Of a stretch of 64,000 bases of DNA, positions 15,757 to 24,834 are shown one piece after another. The position numbers and the translations under genes are program-made. The number at the start of each line of letters is the position of its first letter. Position 1 is the stretch's first letter. The notes below the pieces were generated by a model. That model ran no database searches. It was not told the DNA's origin and was given only the letters and a program-made list of their open reading frames with translations. Source of the DNA: Chloroflexi bacterium bin125 (GTDB taxonomy: Bacteria; Chloroflexota; Dehalococcoidia; Bin125); contig MPNM01000003.1 in NCBI GenBank assembly GCA_002239025.1, positions 62,001-126,000 on the forward strand, given 5' to 3'.

Positions 15757-17332
15757 CCTGATTCTCCGTGGCGGCACAGTGGTCGATGGCACAGGTGGAG
15801 AGGCATTCCCAGCCGATGTCGCGGTCGAAGGCGATCGGATTTCGGCGCTCGGGGATCTTTCAGGATTGACAGCAGCTCGTGAGATCGATGCGACCGGACT
15901 GGTCGTGTCTCCCGGATTCATCGACACCCATGCGCACTCGGACGGGGTCCTGCTGCGCGACGCAGCCCATGCGCATGGTCTGGTTCAGGGGGTGACGACC
16001 GAATTCATCACCCAGGACGGCCTGTCCTACGCCATGCTGTCGGGTGACAATCTGCAGTTCTACGGTCGCTACATCGCCGGCCTGTACGGTCCGCCTCCGA
16101 CCGACCTGGACATGTCCTCGATGGCCGCGTTTCGCTCGCACTACGACGGCAAGGGATGCAACGTCGCCGTGCAGGTTCCGCATGGACCTGTTCGGCTGGA
16201 AAGCGTCGGCTTCGAGGATGTCCCGCTACGCAGCGAGGGACTGTCACATGCCGAGCGAATGGTCGCCGAAGGGATGGAACAGGGCGCGACCGGCTTTTCG
16301 ACGGGCCTGTCGTACTACCCGAACTCATACTCGGACACCGAAGAGTTGGTAGCGCTCAATCGTGTCGTCGCGTCACACGATGGCGTGTACGTGACGCATA
16401 TCCGCAATCACAACGACGACCGAGCGCCCGACGGCTCGGGCATCGTCGAAGCGATGAACATTGGTCGTCGCAGCGGCGTCAAGGTTCATATCTCGCACTA
16501 CCGCACGTTCCCGAGCAATGCCGGTGATATTGAATCAATCATGTCCGAAGTCGACAAGGCCAAGGCGGAGGGCGTCGATGTCACGCTCGAGTGCTACCCC
16601 TACGCCGCTGCGGCGACGGTGCCGGGATACTTCCTGCGCGGCGAGTGCCATGTCGGTGGTGTCGACCGGCTGTTGGAGCGGCTGGGCGATCCAGCCTGGC
16701 GCGATCGGTTGGTTGACTCGCTGGAGAACCTGTTCCCCGGACGCAGCGACAGCGCCACCTGGACCTGGATCGGCGCAGAGCACCTCAAGCATCTCGAAGG
16801 TGTGTCCTTCGCCGACGCCGCGACGTTGGTGGGCACATCGGTGTCGGAGATGACGCTGACGGTGATGCGCGAATCGGGAATGCAGTGCGGATTCCGCGAC
16901 GGAATGCCGGCCAGCGCGTCATTGGTGCGCCAGGTCGAGGCGGACGTGATCGCGCTGCTCTCGCGCGATGACTACATGGTCGGTTCAGACGGCATTCCCT
17001 TCGACGAGGGCATCCCACACCCTCGCGCCTACGGTACGTTCCCGCGAATCCTCGGTCGCCTCCGCCGTCGCCTGGGCGTCTCGCTCGAGCACCTGGTGCG
17101 AGGAATGACATCGCTGCCTTGCGAGCGGTTTGGTCTAACCGATCGAGGCGTGGTCGCCGAGGGCAAGTTCGCTGACCTTGTCGTGTTTGATCCAGAAACG
17201 ATCATCGACACGGCCGACTTCAACGACCCTCGAACGTCGCCGGCAGGCATTCCCTACGTGGTGGTTAACGGCCAGGTCGCCGTGGACGGTGGCCGTCCAA
17301 CGGGAGCCCTGGCCGGTCGGTCGATTCCCTGA
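15749..17332 (+). CDS. N-acyl-D-amino-acid deacylase (amidohydrolase family 3)
   Basis: This 527-residue protein has an N-terminal DLILRGGTVVDGTGGEAFPAD strand domain and a TIM barrel with DTHAHSD near residue 62 as metal-binding HxH. GVTTEFITQDG near 86 and VKVHISHYR near 246 follow, then VGSDGIPFDEG near 411 with the catalytic Asp. The C-terminal GKFADLVVFDPETI segment closes the composite sandwich domain. Family enzymes remove acyl groups from D-amino acids or act on related amides. The ATG at 15749 has GGAGGG 9 bases upstream and overlaps the CotH end; longer readings lie inside CotH. Confidence 0.9.
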   Translation: MVDLILRGGTVVDGTGGEAFPADVAVEGDRISALGDLSGLTAAREIDATGLVVSPGFIDTHAHSDGVLLRDAAHAHGLVQGVTTEFITQDGLSYAMLSGDNLQFYGRYIAGLYGPPPTDLDMSSMAAFRSHYDGKGCNVAVQVPHGPVRLESVGFEDVPLRSEGLSHAERMVAEGMEQGATGFSTGLSYYPNSYSDTEELVALNRVVASHDGVYVTHIRNHNDDRAPDGSGIVEAMNIGRRSGVKVHISHYRTFPSNAGDIESIMSEVDKAKAEGVDVTLECYPYAAAATVPGYFLRGECHVGGVDRLLERLGDPAWRDRLVDSLENLFPGRSDSATWTWIGAEHLKHLEGVSFADAATLVGTSVSEMTLTVMRESGMQCGFRDGMPASASLVRQVEADVIALLSRDDYMVGSDGIPFDEGIPHPRAYGTFPRILGRLRRRLGVSLEHLVRGMTSLPCERFGLTDRGVVAEGKFADLVVFDPETIIDTADFNDPRTSPAGIPYVVVNGQVAVDGGRPTGALAGRSIP

Positions 17333-17342
17333 GCGTCCTTAG

Positions 17343-17484
17343 ACCTCCCCCTCTTGGGGGAGGTGTCACGAAGTGACGGAGGGGGCCGGTCCGGACACGG
17401 GCGTTGGTAATCCGGGACAGCGCCTCACGTCTCGACCTGCGGCCCCCTCTGCCGTTGTACGGCATCTCCCCCAGAGGGGGAGAT
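17343..17484. repeat. Type I intergenic palindromic repeat, copy 3 (two arms)
   Basis: Left arm ACCTCCCCC-tctt-GGGGGAGGT, TCAC-gaa-GTGA, GGAGGGGGC; right arm GGCCCCCTCTGCC to ATCTCCCCC-aga-GGGGGAGAT. The outer hairpin of the right arm carries compensated changes (A-T in place of G-C). It sits between convergent genes. Confidence 0.9.
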
Positions 17485-17494
17485 CTTCGGAACG

Positions 17495-18739
17495 CTATTC
17501 GACAACCCCGTCGACCATCAATTGATGAAACTCTGCCTCGCTGTACCCGCAGAGTTCTCGGTAGACGTACTCGGAGTCTTCACCCAACAAGGGTGAGCGA
17601 CGAGGCATCGGTGGCGGTGTGGCGCTGAGACGCCAGGGTGGGCTTTCGTAGGACATCTCGCCGATCACTGGGTGGTCGCTCTTCCACCAGTGGTTGCGAT
17701 GAGCGAGCTGTGGGTCCTCGTGGGCGTCGCGCACTGTGGATGCTCGATGGGCTGGGACTCCGACAGCTTGGAGTTCTTGCTCGATTTCGTCAACGGTTCT
17801 CTGCGATGTCCAGCGAGTGATGCCGTCGTCGAGTGCGTCCTGCGCGGCCAGGCGTCCAGCGGTATGACAGAGTTCGTCGGACTCAAGCCAATCTTGTCGA
17901 TCCATGATCAGCGCCAGGCGTCGCCATTGGTCGTCCGATGTCACCGCGATTGCGATCCAACGGTCGCTACCGGTGTGGTCGTCGGCGCAGGGATACACGC
18001 CGTGCGGGGCAAATCGCCGGTCTCGGTTACCGAGCGGCCTCGCGACTCGGCCCGTGTTGGCTGCGTCGATCACTCCGGCGTCCAGCACCAGGGTCGAGGC
18101 TTCGAATTGCGAGAGGTCGATGTATTGGCCCTCGCCCGTCCGGCGCCGATGGTCGAGCGCGGCCAGGATGCCGATGATCGCGACGTGGGTCGCGACCCAG
18201 TCGGTGTAGGCGACGCCCGTGCCGACCGGCGGCAAGTCGGGCCATCCCGTGACCCCGGTCACGCCAGCGGTCGCTTGCAAGGTGAGACCAAAGCCACGGA
18301 ACTTGGCATGCGGTCCGGTCTGACCCTCCATCGACATCGAGCACATGATCACGTCAGGCTTGATCTTGCGGACTTCCTCGTAGTTGAGGCCGAGCCGGTC
18401 CATGAATCCCGGCGCAAACGACTCGGTCACGATGTCGGCGCTGGCGATCAGACGCCGCGCAACTTCTGCACCGCGTTCATGGGCAAGATTGATCGCCACC
18501 GACCGCTTTCCGCGATTGAACTTGGCGAAGTACGACGAGGCGTCAAGCGAGTGATCGCCGGCAGGACGGGGTCCGCCGGATCGGAACGTATCGGGACGGC
18601 GCGTCGACTCCACCCGGATTACTTCCGCACCGTGAAACGCCATCTGCATGGTCGCGTTTGGTCCAACGCCGACCCAAGCGAAGTCGGCGATGCGAACGCC
18701 GTCGAACAGGTGCGCACCGGGAATCTCGTTGCTGCTCAT
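17495..18739 (-). CDS. CaiB/BaiF family CoA transferase
   Basis: This 414-residue class III CoA transferase shows GVRIADFAWVGVGPNATMQMAFHGAEVIRVES at the N-terminus, KFNRGKRSVAINL near residue 73, FGLTLQATAGVTG near 148 and GQYIDLSQFEAS near 205. In the last block an acidic residue (Glu) occupies the position of the catalytic Asp. These enzymes form interlocked dimers and move CoA between carboxylic acids. It is the third gene of a minus-strand unit (CaiB, crotonase, CaiB), 15 bases after the crotonase stop. The pathway is probably catabolism of an organic acid via its CoA ester; the substrate is unknown. Confidence 0.92.
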   Translation of the reverse strand: MSSNEIPGAHLFDGVRIADFAWVGVGPNATMQMAFHGAEVIRVESTRRPDTFRSGGPRPAGDHSLDASSYFAKFNRGKRSVAINLAHERGAEVARRLIASADIVTESFAPGFMDRLGLNYEEVRKIKPDVIMCSMSMEGQTGPHAKFRGFGLTLQATAGVTGVTGWPDLPPVGTGVAYTDWVATHVAIIGILAALDHRRRTGEGQYIDLSQFEASTLVLDAGVIDAANTGRVARPLGNRDRRFAPHGVYPCADDHTGSDRWIAIAVTSDDQWRRLALIMDRQDWLESDELCHTAGRLAAQDALDDGITRWTSQRTVDEIEQELQAVGVPAHRASTVRDAHEDPQLAHRNHWWKSDHPVIGEMSYESPPWRLSATPPPMPRRSPLLGEDSEYVYRELCGYSEAEFHQLMVDGVVE

Positions 18740-18754
18740 TGGATGGCGAAACCC

Positions 18755-19546
18755 TTAGCGTCGCTGGAAGCTCGGGTCGCGTCGCTCCTTGAACGAGCGC
18801 GCGCCCTCGCTGGCATCGAGCGAGTTGCGCAGCCACGCCTGATTGAGCTCCTCAAGTTGTGCCTGCTGAGTGGCGTCGTTGTTGAGGGCGGCGTAGATCG
18901 CGCGTTTGGTCAGACCCATCGCCCAGGGCGCGCCCTGCGCGAGGCGGTCGGCCAGAGCAAGCGTCTCGGTCATCAGATCATCATGTGCAACGACGCGATT
19001 GGTGATTCCCAGTTCCAGAGCGCGGTTGGCGTCGATTGGATCCGACGTCCAGAACGCCTCCAGGGCTCGTGAATGGCCGACCAGTCGTGTAAGCGTCCAC
19101 GAGGCTGCCCAGTCCGGTCCCAGTCCGATTTTGAGGAAGCCGGGATGGAAGCGGGCGTTCTCCGACATGATGCGAATGTCAGCAGACAGCGCAATCGCGA
19201 ATCCAGCGCCGGCAGCTGCGCCGTTGACGGCCGCAATGACCGGGATTTCCAACTGCTGGAGTTCTGCAGTGAATCCGTAGCGCAGTTCGGTCGAGCCGAG
19301 TCCAGGCTGCGATTCGGAGGCGACACGTTCCTCGCGATTGGAGAGGTCGGCGCCCGAACAGAACCCGCGCCCGGCGCCGGTGATCACGAGCACCCGCGCC
19401 TCAGGGTCGGCCTTGAGATCGACGACCATCTCACGCAAGCCGGTGCGGATGCGGCCTGAGAGCGCGTTGAGCACTTCGGGTCGGTTGAGCGTCGCAACGA
19501 CGACTCCATTGGATCGTTTCTCGATGAGCAGGTGGTCCTCTGACAT
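18755..19546 (-). CDS. Enoyl-CoA hydratase/isomerase (crotonase) family protein
   Basis: This 263-residue protein has the crotonase oxyanion segments GAGRGFCSGADL near residue 60 and AAVNGAAAGAGFAIALSADIRI near 105. In FHPGFLKIGLGPDWAAS the usual catalytic Glu positions are not Glu, resembling PaaG-type isomerases that use Asp (Asp in GPD), so isomerase activity is as likely as hydration. I chose the ATG at 19546, which starts two bases after the upstream CaiB stop, rather than a longer reading inside that gene. Middle gene of the CaiB-crotonase-CaiB operon. Confidence 0.9.
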   Translation of the reverse strand: MSEDHLLIEKRSNGVVVATLNRPEVLNALSGRIRTGLREMVVDLKADPEARVLVITGAGRGFCSGADLSNREERVASESQPGLGSTELRYGFTAELQQLEIPVIAAVNGAAAGAGFAIALSADIRIMSENARFHPGFLKIGLGPDWAASWTLTRLVGHSRALEAFWTSDPIDANRALELGITNRVVAHDDLMTETLALADRLAQGAPWAMGLTKRAIYAALNNDATQQAQLEELNQAWLRNSLDASEGARSFKERRDPSFQRR

Positions 19547-19548
19547 GG

Positions 19549-20751
19549 TCAGACTCTTTCTGTTTGCGATTGGTTCGCTGGCGTGAGTATCTCGTAGTTG
19601 TGTTGGCCGGGCGTCGGCGCGGGATGGGATTGCCACGGTGTCGCCGACATCTTTAGTGGCGCGCCCGGAACCTTGAGGTGTCCCAACGCCGGATCGTCGA
19701 CCTCGGTGAAGAAGGCTCGGGCAGCGAGCTGTGGACTGCCGACGATGTCCTGCATCGTATTGACTGGACAGATCATCACGTTGAATTGCTGTCCCGATTC
19801 ATACAGTGCCTGCGCGCCACGTGTTGAGAAAAAGGCTTCGATTTCTGCTTCGAGTTCGGCGACTTCTTCGCTGCTCGGGGTGCGGTCACCGGCGATGGGA
19901 ATGTTGGCCCAGTATTCGGCGTCGAACTGCGGATCGCCGTGCTCTGCGGTCATCCAACGATGGAGCGAATGAATCGAGGCGGGAACGCGGACGAAAGCGA
20001 CGTAGCCGTCGGCGCAGGGGTAGATGATCCGTGTGGCGCGATCAGCGAAGGCGCGAGCGCCGCCAGCACGCTTTGTGATGATGCCGTCCATCTCCCAGTA
20101 CAGACGCGCGTTGCCCAGGGTGTTGGCCATCGCTGCTTGCATGGAGACATCAATGTGCTGTCCGCGACCGGTCAGGTTGCGAGCATGGAGCGCGATCATT
20201 GCCGCAGAGCCGGCATTGAGCGCGGTGATGTTGTAGGCCTGCTCGACCGATGGTCGCAGCGGTGCGCGTTCAGGGTCGCCGACGAGAGAACTGAGGCCTC
20301 CGGAGACATGGCCGATCAGGTCGGACGCCGCCCACATTGACTTTGGCCCGTCTTGACCAAACGGGGTAATCGAAATGTAGATCAGTTGAGGGGCACGGTC
20401 GCGCAGATCGGCGTAGCCGAGTCCGCGTTCAGCCATTGCTCCCGGTGCGTCCGATTCGAAGAGGAAATCGGCGTTTTCGCAGAGTGTTCCCAGTCGTTCG
20501 CGATCGGCTTCGATGTCGAGATCGAGTATGACCGAGCGCTTGCCCGCGTTCATCTGAGCCCAGTAGAGCGAGGAGTCTTGATCCTCGCGCAGCATCGGCC
20601 CGCGCTGGCGCGAAGGGTGTCCGTCGGGAGGCTCGACTCTGATCACGTCAACGCCGAGTCCGGCCAGCACCATCGTCGACAAGGCACCGATTTCGTCCGT
20701 CAGATCGATGGCAGAGTAGGGGCTTAACGCTCCGTCAGTTGTCTGGGACAT
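19549..20751 (-). CDS. CaiB/BaiF family CoA transferase with possible loss of the catalytic Asp
   Basis: This 400-residue class III CoA transferase begins with AIDLTDEIGALSTMVLAGLGVDVIRVEPP and has QMNAGKRSVILDL near residue 66 and SITPFGQDGP near 127. The block that carries the catalytic Asp in formyl-CoA transferase (Asp169, in MQDAV) reads DVSMQAAMAN here (201-210), with Ala at the Asp position by eye. It may be inactive alone or use another residue. The start at 20751 gives the usual family length; longer readings have no support. First gene of the operon, divergent from argC. Confidence 0.88.
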   Translation of the reverse strand: MSQTTDGALSPYSAIDLTDEIGALSTMVLAGLGVDVIRVEPPDGHPSRQRGPMLREDQDSSLYWAQMNAGKRSVILDLDIEADRERLGTLCENADFLFESDAPGAMAERGLGYADLRDRAPQLIYISITPFGQDGPKSMWAASDLIGHVSGGLSSLVGDPERAPLRPSVEQAYNITALNAGSAAMIALHARNLTGRGQHIDVSMQAAMANTLGNARLYWEMDGIITKRAGGARAFADRATRIIYPCADGYVAFVRVPASIHSLHRWMTAEHGDPQFDAEYWANIPIAGDRTPSSEEVAELEAEIEAFFSTRGAQALYESGQQFNVMICPVNTMQDIVGSPQLAARAFFTEVDDPALGHLKVPGAPLKMSATPWQSHPAPTPGQHNYEILTPANQSQTERV

Positions 20752-20827
20752 ACGCAGTACGGTACGACACGTGGTGTTGAGGCGCGTCAGTGTATCTTCA
20801 TTCTTTCCCAACAGAACGGAATGTGTC

Positions 20828-21901
20828 GTGAGTACCTCGGACTCCGGATTGCCAATCCGGGCAGCGATCATCAATGTGACGGGCTATGTCGGAGCGGAGC
20901 TGGCACGTCTGCTGGCGCAGCATCCGGCAGTGGAGATCGTCTGTGTGACGGGTCGTTCCGAGGTGGGCAAGCGTTTGCCAGAGGTGTTTCCTCACCTGTG
21001 GTCACTCGACCTGCCGATCGTGGCTGAGGTCGAGGAAGATGTCGACGTCATTTTTTCCGGCCTGCCACACGCGGCCGCAGCCGAACGCCTGACGCCGTTC
21101 ATTGAATGTGGAACTCCTGTAATCGATGCGTCGGCGGACTTTCGCCTCTACGACGAAGAGACGTATGAGCAGTGGTACGGGCAGCATCCGTCGCCGCAAC
21201 TGCTGGAGCAATCGGTGTACGGGCTGCCGGAGTTGCACCGCGAGGCGATCGTTGAATCGCGACTGGTCGGCGTACCCGGCTGCTACCCAACGTCGGCAAT
21301 CCTGGCACTGGCGCCGCTGGCCGCGCAGGGCTGGCTCGACGGTCGAACTGTCGTTGATGCGAAGTCGGGAGTCTCGGGAGCGGGGCGCGGGCTCAAGATC
21401 ACGTCCCACTTCTCTGAGGTTGATTCCAACTTCTCTGCCTATGGACTCTCGGGACACCGGCATCAGCCGGAGATGGTCCAGGAGCTTTCGACGCTGCAGC
21501 ACGCGACCGAGAGCGATGCCGAGTTAACTGTCACATTCGTGCCGCATCTCGTGCCGATGACGCGGGGCATTCTGGCGACTTGCTATCCGTCGATCCAGGA
21601 CGGCGCGCTGCCGGAGAACTCGGAAGAGCGTGCTGAGGCGTTGCGCGATGTGTACGAGTCGTACTACGCCGAGGAACCGTTTGTTCATGTTGCGCCGAAT
21701 GCGCCTTCGACCAAGCAGACGCTCGGCTCGAACGCTTGCATCGTCTATCCGATGGTGGATCCGATGACCGGCGAGGTCATGGTGATCAGCGCTATCGACA
21801 ACCTGGTCAAAGGCACAGCAGGCGCGGCAGTGCAGTGCTTCAATCTGATGTTCGGCATTCCAGAGGAAGTCGGACTGAGCAAGATTGGCGTGTACCCATG
21901 A
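20828..21901 (+). CDS. argC: N-acetyl-gamma-glutamyl-phosphate reductase
   Basis: This 357-residue enzyme of arginine synthesis reduces N-acetylglutamyl phosphate to the semialdehyde with NADPH. It has the Rossmann start INVTGYVGAELARLL (GYVGAEL near residue 20), FSGLPHAAA near 77 and the catalytic GVPGCYPTSA with Cys near 153. SGHRHQPEM is near 212. The GTG at 20828 gives the family's length; the site upstream is weak. Stop and argJ start overlap as ATGA. It begins the arginine gene series and diverges from the CaiB operon. Confidence 0.95.
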   Translation: MSTSDSGLPIRAAIINVTGYVGAELARLLAQHPAVEIVCVTGRSEVGKRLPEVFPHLWSLDLPIVAEVEEDVDVIFSGLPHAAAAERLTPFIECGTPVIDASADFRLYDEETYEQWYGQHPSPQLLEQSVYGLPELHREAIVESRLVGVPGCYPTSAILALAPLAAQGWLDGRTVVDAKSGVSGAGRGLKITSHFSEVDSNFSAYGLSGHRHQPEMVQELSTLQHATESDAELTVTFVPHLVPMTRGILATCYPSIQDGALPENSEERAEALRDVYESYYAEEPFVHVAPNAPSTKQTLGSNACIVYPMVDPMTGEVMVISAIDNLVKGTAGAAVQCFNLMFGIPEEVGLSKIGVYP

Positions 21902-23115
21902 GCGCGTCACATGACTCGTTGGGAGCCAACCCCGCCGCCGAAGGGGCCGTTACCCGAGCGCAGGGTTTCTCGGCTTGCGGGTTTACGGCAGGTATCAAGG
22001 AGTCCGGGCTACCCGATCTGGCCATGCTGGTCTCGGACCGACCCGCGACGACGGCCGCCGTCTACACACAGAACCAGAGCACGGCTGCCCCAGTTCACAT
22101 CAGCAAAGTGCATACGAAGAACGGCACGCTGCGCGCCGTGGTCGTCAATTCCGGTAACGCCAACTGCGCGACTGGCGAACAGGGCATGGCCGATGCTCGC
22201 GAAATGACCCGATTGGCAGCCGACCGCGTCGGTTGCGCTGCCGAGGATGTCTTCGTCAATTCGACCGGCATCATCGGTCACTACCTGCCGATGGACCTAT
22301 TGCGCAGTGGCATCCCGCAAATGGAGCCACGGGCAGACGGCGGTGCCGAGTTCGCCCGCGCAATCATGACGACCGATACGTTTGCCAAAGAAGCGGTATC
22401 GACGTTCGAGGCGGGCGGCGTGATTTACACCGTCGGCGGTTGTGCCAAGGGCGCGGGGATGATTCATCCCGATATGGCGACGATGCTGGCGTTTTTCACG
22501 ACCGATGCGCCGGTCGTAGTGGACGACCTTGATGCCGCATTCCGCTTTGCCATGGATCGATCGTTCAATATGGTCACGGTCGATGGTGATACGTCGACAA
22601 ACGATTCCTCGGTCATCCTGGCGAACGGCGCTGCCGGCGGCCCGGCCCTTACAGGTCCAGGTTTGGACGCGTTTGCTGAGGCGCTTCTGGAAGTCTCGAC
22701 CAGAGTGGCCAAGATGATGGCCCGCGACGGTGAGGGCGCGACGAAGCGGATTTCGATGACCGTGTCAGGCGCGAAGTCGTGGAACGATGCTCGCGATGTG
22801 GCTCGGACGATCGTCGTATCGCCGCTGCTCAAGGCGGCGTTGAGCAAGTACGACCCGAACTGGGGCCGGATCCTGATGGCTGCTGGTCGCGCCGGAGTCC
22901 CCTATGACCTCGATCGGGTTCGCATCTGGATTTCGGACCTGTGTGTATTCGACGGCACAGCCACCGGCGTACCGGAGGAAGAAGCGTCGGCAAAGACACA
23001 GGGCGATGAGGTGTTCCTGAGGATGGATCTCGGTCAGGGCGACGCCGAAGCAACAGCCTGGGGTTGCGATCTGACCGAGGAGTACGTCCGCTTCAACGCC
23101 GACTACGTGACGTAG
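21898..23115 (+). CDS. argJ: Bifunctional glutamate N-acetyltransferase/ornithine acetyltransferase
   Basis: This 405-residue protein matches ArgJ throughout, including VVNSGNANCATG near residue 82. The self-cleavage site lies in KGAGMIHPDMATMLAFFTTDA (186-206), where the Thr of ATML becomes the nucleophile of the beta chain. DGDTSTNDS is near 230 and WGRILMAAGRAG near 321. ArgJ recycles the acetyl group from acetylornithine to glutamate and can also use acetyl-CoA, so no separate argA or argE is needed. Translationally coupled to argC (ATGA). Confidence 0.96.
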   Translation: MSASHDSLGANPAAEGAVTRAQGFSACGFTAGIKESGLPDLAMLVSDRPATTAAVYTQNQSTAAPVHISKVHTKNGTLRAVVVNSGNANCATGEQGMADAREMTRLAADRVGCAAEDVFVNSTGIIGHYLPMDLLRSGIPQMEPRADGGAEFARAIMTTDTFAKEAVSTFEAGGVIYTVGGCAKGAGMIHPDMATMLAFFTTDAPVVVDDLDAAFRFAMDRSFNMVTVDGDTSTNDSSVILANGAAGGPALTGPGLDAFAEALLEVSTRVAKMMARDGEGATKRISMTVSGAKSWNDARDVARTIVVSPLLKAALSKYDPNWGRILMAAGRAGVPYDLDRVRIWISDLCVFDGTATGVPEEEASAKTQGDEVFLRMDLGQGDAEATAWGCDLTEEYVRFNADYVT

Positions 23116-23128
23116 ATACACTGCACTT

Positions 23129-23485
23129 ATGGCAGCGACACGAGACTCCCTATGGGTATGGAAGATCCCTGGTGTACCAGAGTCATTGAGGCCACTGGTC
23201 CAGGTAGGGAGCAACCTGTGGGATGCCAATTCGCATGACGAGTACGAACGCCGCATGAAAGCAGTTTCGGCTCCTGACGGCTCCGTGGAAGATCGCGATT
23301 TCATGTTGGCGTTAGGCATGACCGCTGACCAGTTGATAAACAGCACAGGATTGACCGACGAGGAAATCTTGGCAGAGTTCGGCGAAACGAGGGAGGAGCT
23401 GTCAGCCACTCTCGGCTTGCCGACCGAAGACGAAGTGATCGATTTTGGCAAACGGTACGTTGTGCCGGATGCCATTCACGATTAG
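23129..23485 (+). CDS. Hypothetical protein, first gene of a small overlapping pair
   Basis: This 118-residue acidic protein has no family I recognise. It contains a repeated helical theme, MLALGMTADQLINSTGLTDEEIL followed by EFGETREELSATLGLP, resembling short helix-turn segments of antitoxin or adaptor proteins. It starts 13 bases after argJ, and its last 17 bases overlap the next gene. Codon use is more AT-rich than in argJ. By position and overlap it could be an antitoxin for the next gene; this is inference only. Confidence 0.6.
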   Translation: MAATRDSLWVWKIPGVPESLRPLVQVGSNLWDANSHDEYERRMKAVSAPDGSVEDRDFMLALGMTADQLINSTGLTDEEILAEFGETREELSATLGLPTEDEVIDFGKRYVVPDAIHD

Positions 23486-23720
23486 CTACAGCAACGAAGT
23501 CAAAGCAGAGTTCCGTGCCTCTCCAGCGTGGGACATCGTCATGATTCGTGGTCTGATCGGCAGCTTTGAGCATGATCGTTGGCTTAACGGCAAGCCGATC
23601 GACGGAACCTCGTCACCAGGTGCCGAGCTGATGCAGCTCAGCAGCAATCACATCACGCTCCACTACGAACTCAACCGCGATGCGGAGCAGGTTCGTATCG
23701 TCGCCATCGTCCGCGACTGA
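23469..23720 (+). CDS. Small protein, possibly RelE/ParE-like toxin
   Basis: This 83-residue protein (MPFTISYSNEVKAEF start) ends with strands LHYELNRDAEQVRIVAIVRD, reminiscent of the C-terminal beta sheet of RelE/ParE toxins (LRYRVDDDxxxVxIxxIxxR). The middle includes IGSFEHDRWLNGKPIDGT. The similarity is only in pattern, and the usual catalytic residues of RelE cannot be identified. The ATG at 23469 overlaps the upstream gene. A toxin-antitoxin pair is the best guess, not a firm call. Confidence 0.55.
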   Translation: MPFTISYSNEVKAEFRASPAWDIVMIRGLIGSFEHDRWLNGKPIDGTSSPGAELMQLSSNHITLHYELNRDAEQVRIVAIVRD

Positions 23721-23731
23721 TCGAAATGGCG

Positions 23732-24772
23732 CTACTGCAGCGGCAGCGGCGATTGCCACCATGACGGCTTGTTGCTGACCTCGATCCTGGTGACCCACTT
23801 GACCCAGTTGTAGCCCCGATGACCCGGTGCGACGAGGCGCAGGGGGAATCCGTGGCCACTCGAGAGAGGCTCGCCCGAGATGTGGATGGCGAGCAACAAC
23901 TGGTTGGCGTCGGTAATCGGAAAGCGTCGATTGAAGCCGGTTGCCGACTCGATCACGATGCTCTCCGCGTGATCGTTGGGATCAGCGATTGCAATCACGT
24001 CAGACAGGCGCACTCCGCTCCATTCCTGGACCGTGTACCAACCCCCGGTGCAGTCGAGGGTGGCAGTGGTTCGGTGGTTGGCGATGTCCAGGATGGTCTG
24101 GTAGCCCAGTCTGGCCGGTGTGCCGACCTCTCCCTGGACAGTGAGCCGCCAGTCGTTGGCGTCGATTTGCTGCCGGCTGTCAAACAGCCATTGTGTAACC
24201 GGATGCGCGTTGCCCTGTCCGCTGGCCTCTTCCCGAGAACCAGTGAATCTTGGCCGTTTGCCAGCAACCGGAGCTGCTGCCGAGGCTCCCTGCCAGAGCA
24301 GCAGGCCGCCGAGTCCAACGCCAAGCAGTCGCAGAGCAGCTCGGCGGTTGGTGAAGTCCGTGGTTTTGACCCGTCGCGGCCAACGCATGGCAGCGTGTGC
24401 AATCAGCGGGATTGTGAGTGCGAGACCGAGGGTCGTGTGGATGACAAGTAGGCGCATATTCCCGTAGAGCGGGATGTCAATTCCGCCCCGACCGATGATT
24501 GCCCAGAGCGTTCCGGTGGTCAGCACGCCAACGAATAGCAAGACCAGGACGAAAGAACCGATCGTTTCCGACACGACGCCTCGCCGGCGGAATGAGCGCA
24601 GGACGATGCGGTACTTCCATATGACCAGCCCAACCAACGAGAATCCTGCGATCCCGTGCAGCCAGAAGATCCATTCACCGCTGGGACGTCCAATTGTGAA
24701 CGAGATCAGCCCGGAGAGCAGCTCGATGCTGAGCAGGAAGAGGATCGCATGGTTGGTCGCGCGGGCGCTCAT
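23732..24772 (-). CDS. Membrane-fused sulfite oxidase-family molybdopterin oxidoreductase
   Basis: This 346-residue protein fuses a membrane part (about residues 1-135, four helices with His residues in NHAILF, WLHGIAG, VIHTTLG and AHAAMRW, as in b-type cytochromes) to a periplasmic molybdopterin domain. A twin-Arg-like NRRAALRLLGVGLGGLLLW segment lies between them. The Moco domain shows LDCTGGWYTVQEWSGVRLSDVI near residue 240, where Cys is the expected Mo ligand, and HGFPLRLVAPGHRGYNWVKW near 305. It probably passes electrons to the quinone pool through haem. The substrate is unknown. It lies opposite to the arginine genes between the small pair and argB. Confidence 0.85.
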   Translation of the reverse strand: MSARATNHAILFLLSIELLSGLISFTIGRPSGEWIFWLHGIAGFSLVGLVIWKYRIVLRSFRRRGVVSETIGSFVLVLLFVGVLTTGTLWAIIGRGGIDIPLYGNMRLLVIHTTLGLALTIPLIAHAAMRWPRRVKTTDFTNRRAALRLLGVGLGGLLLWQGASAAAPVAGKRPRFTGSREEASGQGNAHPVTQWLFDSRQQIDANDWRLTVQGEVGTPARLGYQTILDIANHRTTATLDCTGGWYTVQEWSGVRLSDVIAIADPNDHAESIVIESATGFNRRFPITDANQLLLAIHISGEPLSSGHGFPLRLVAPGHRGYNWVKWVTRIEVSNKPSWWQSPLPLQ

Positions 24773-24834
24773 AGGGCGACGGTATCTGGTTCGAAATGCA
24801 GTCCGACTGCGATCCGTGGGCTAGGCTTGCATCC

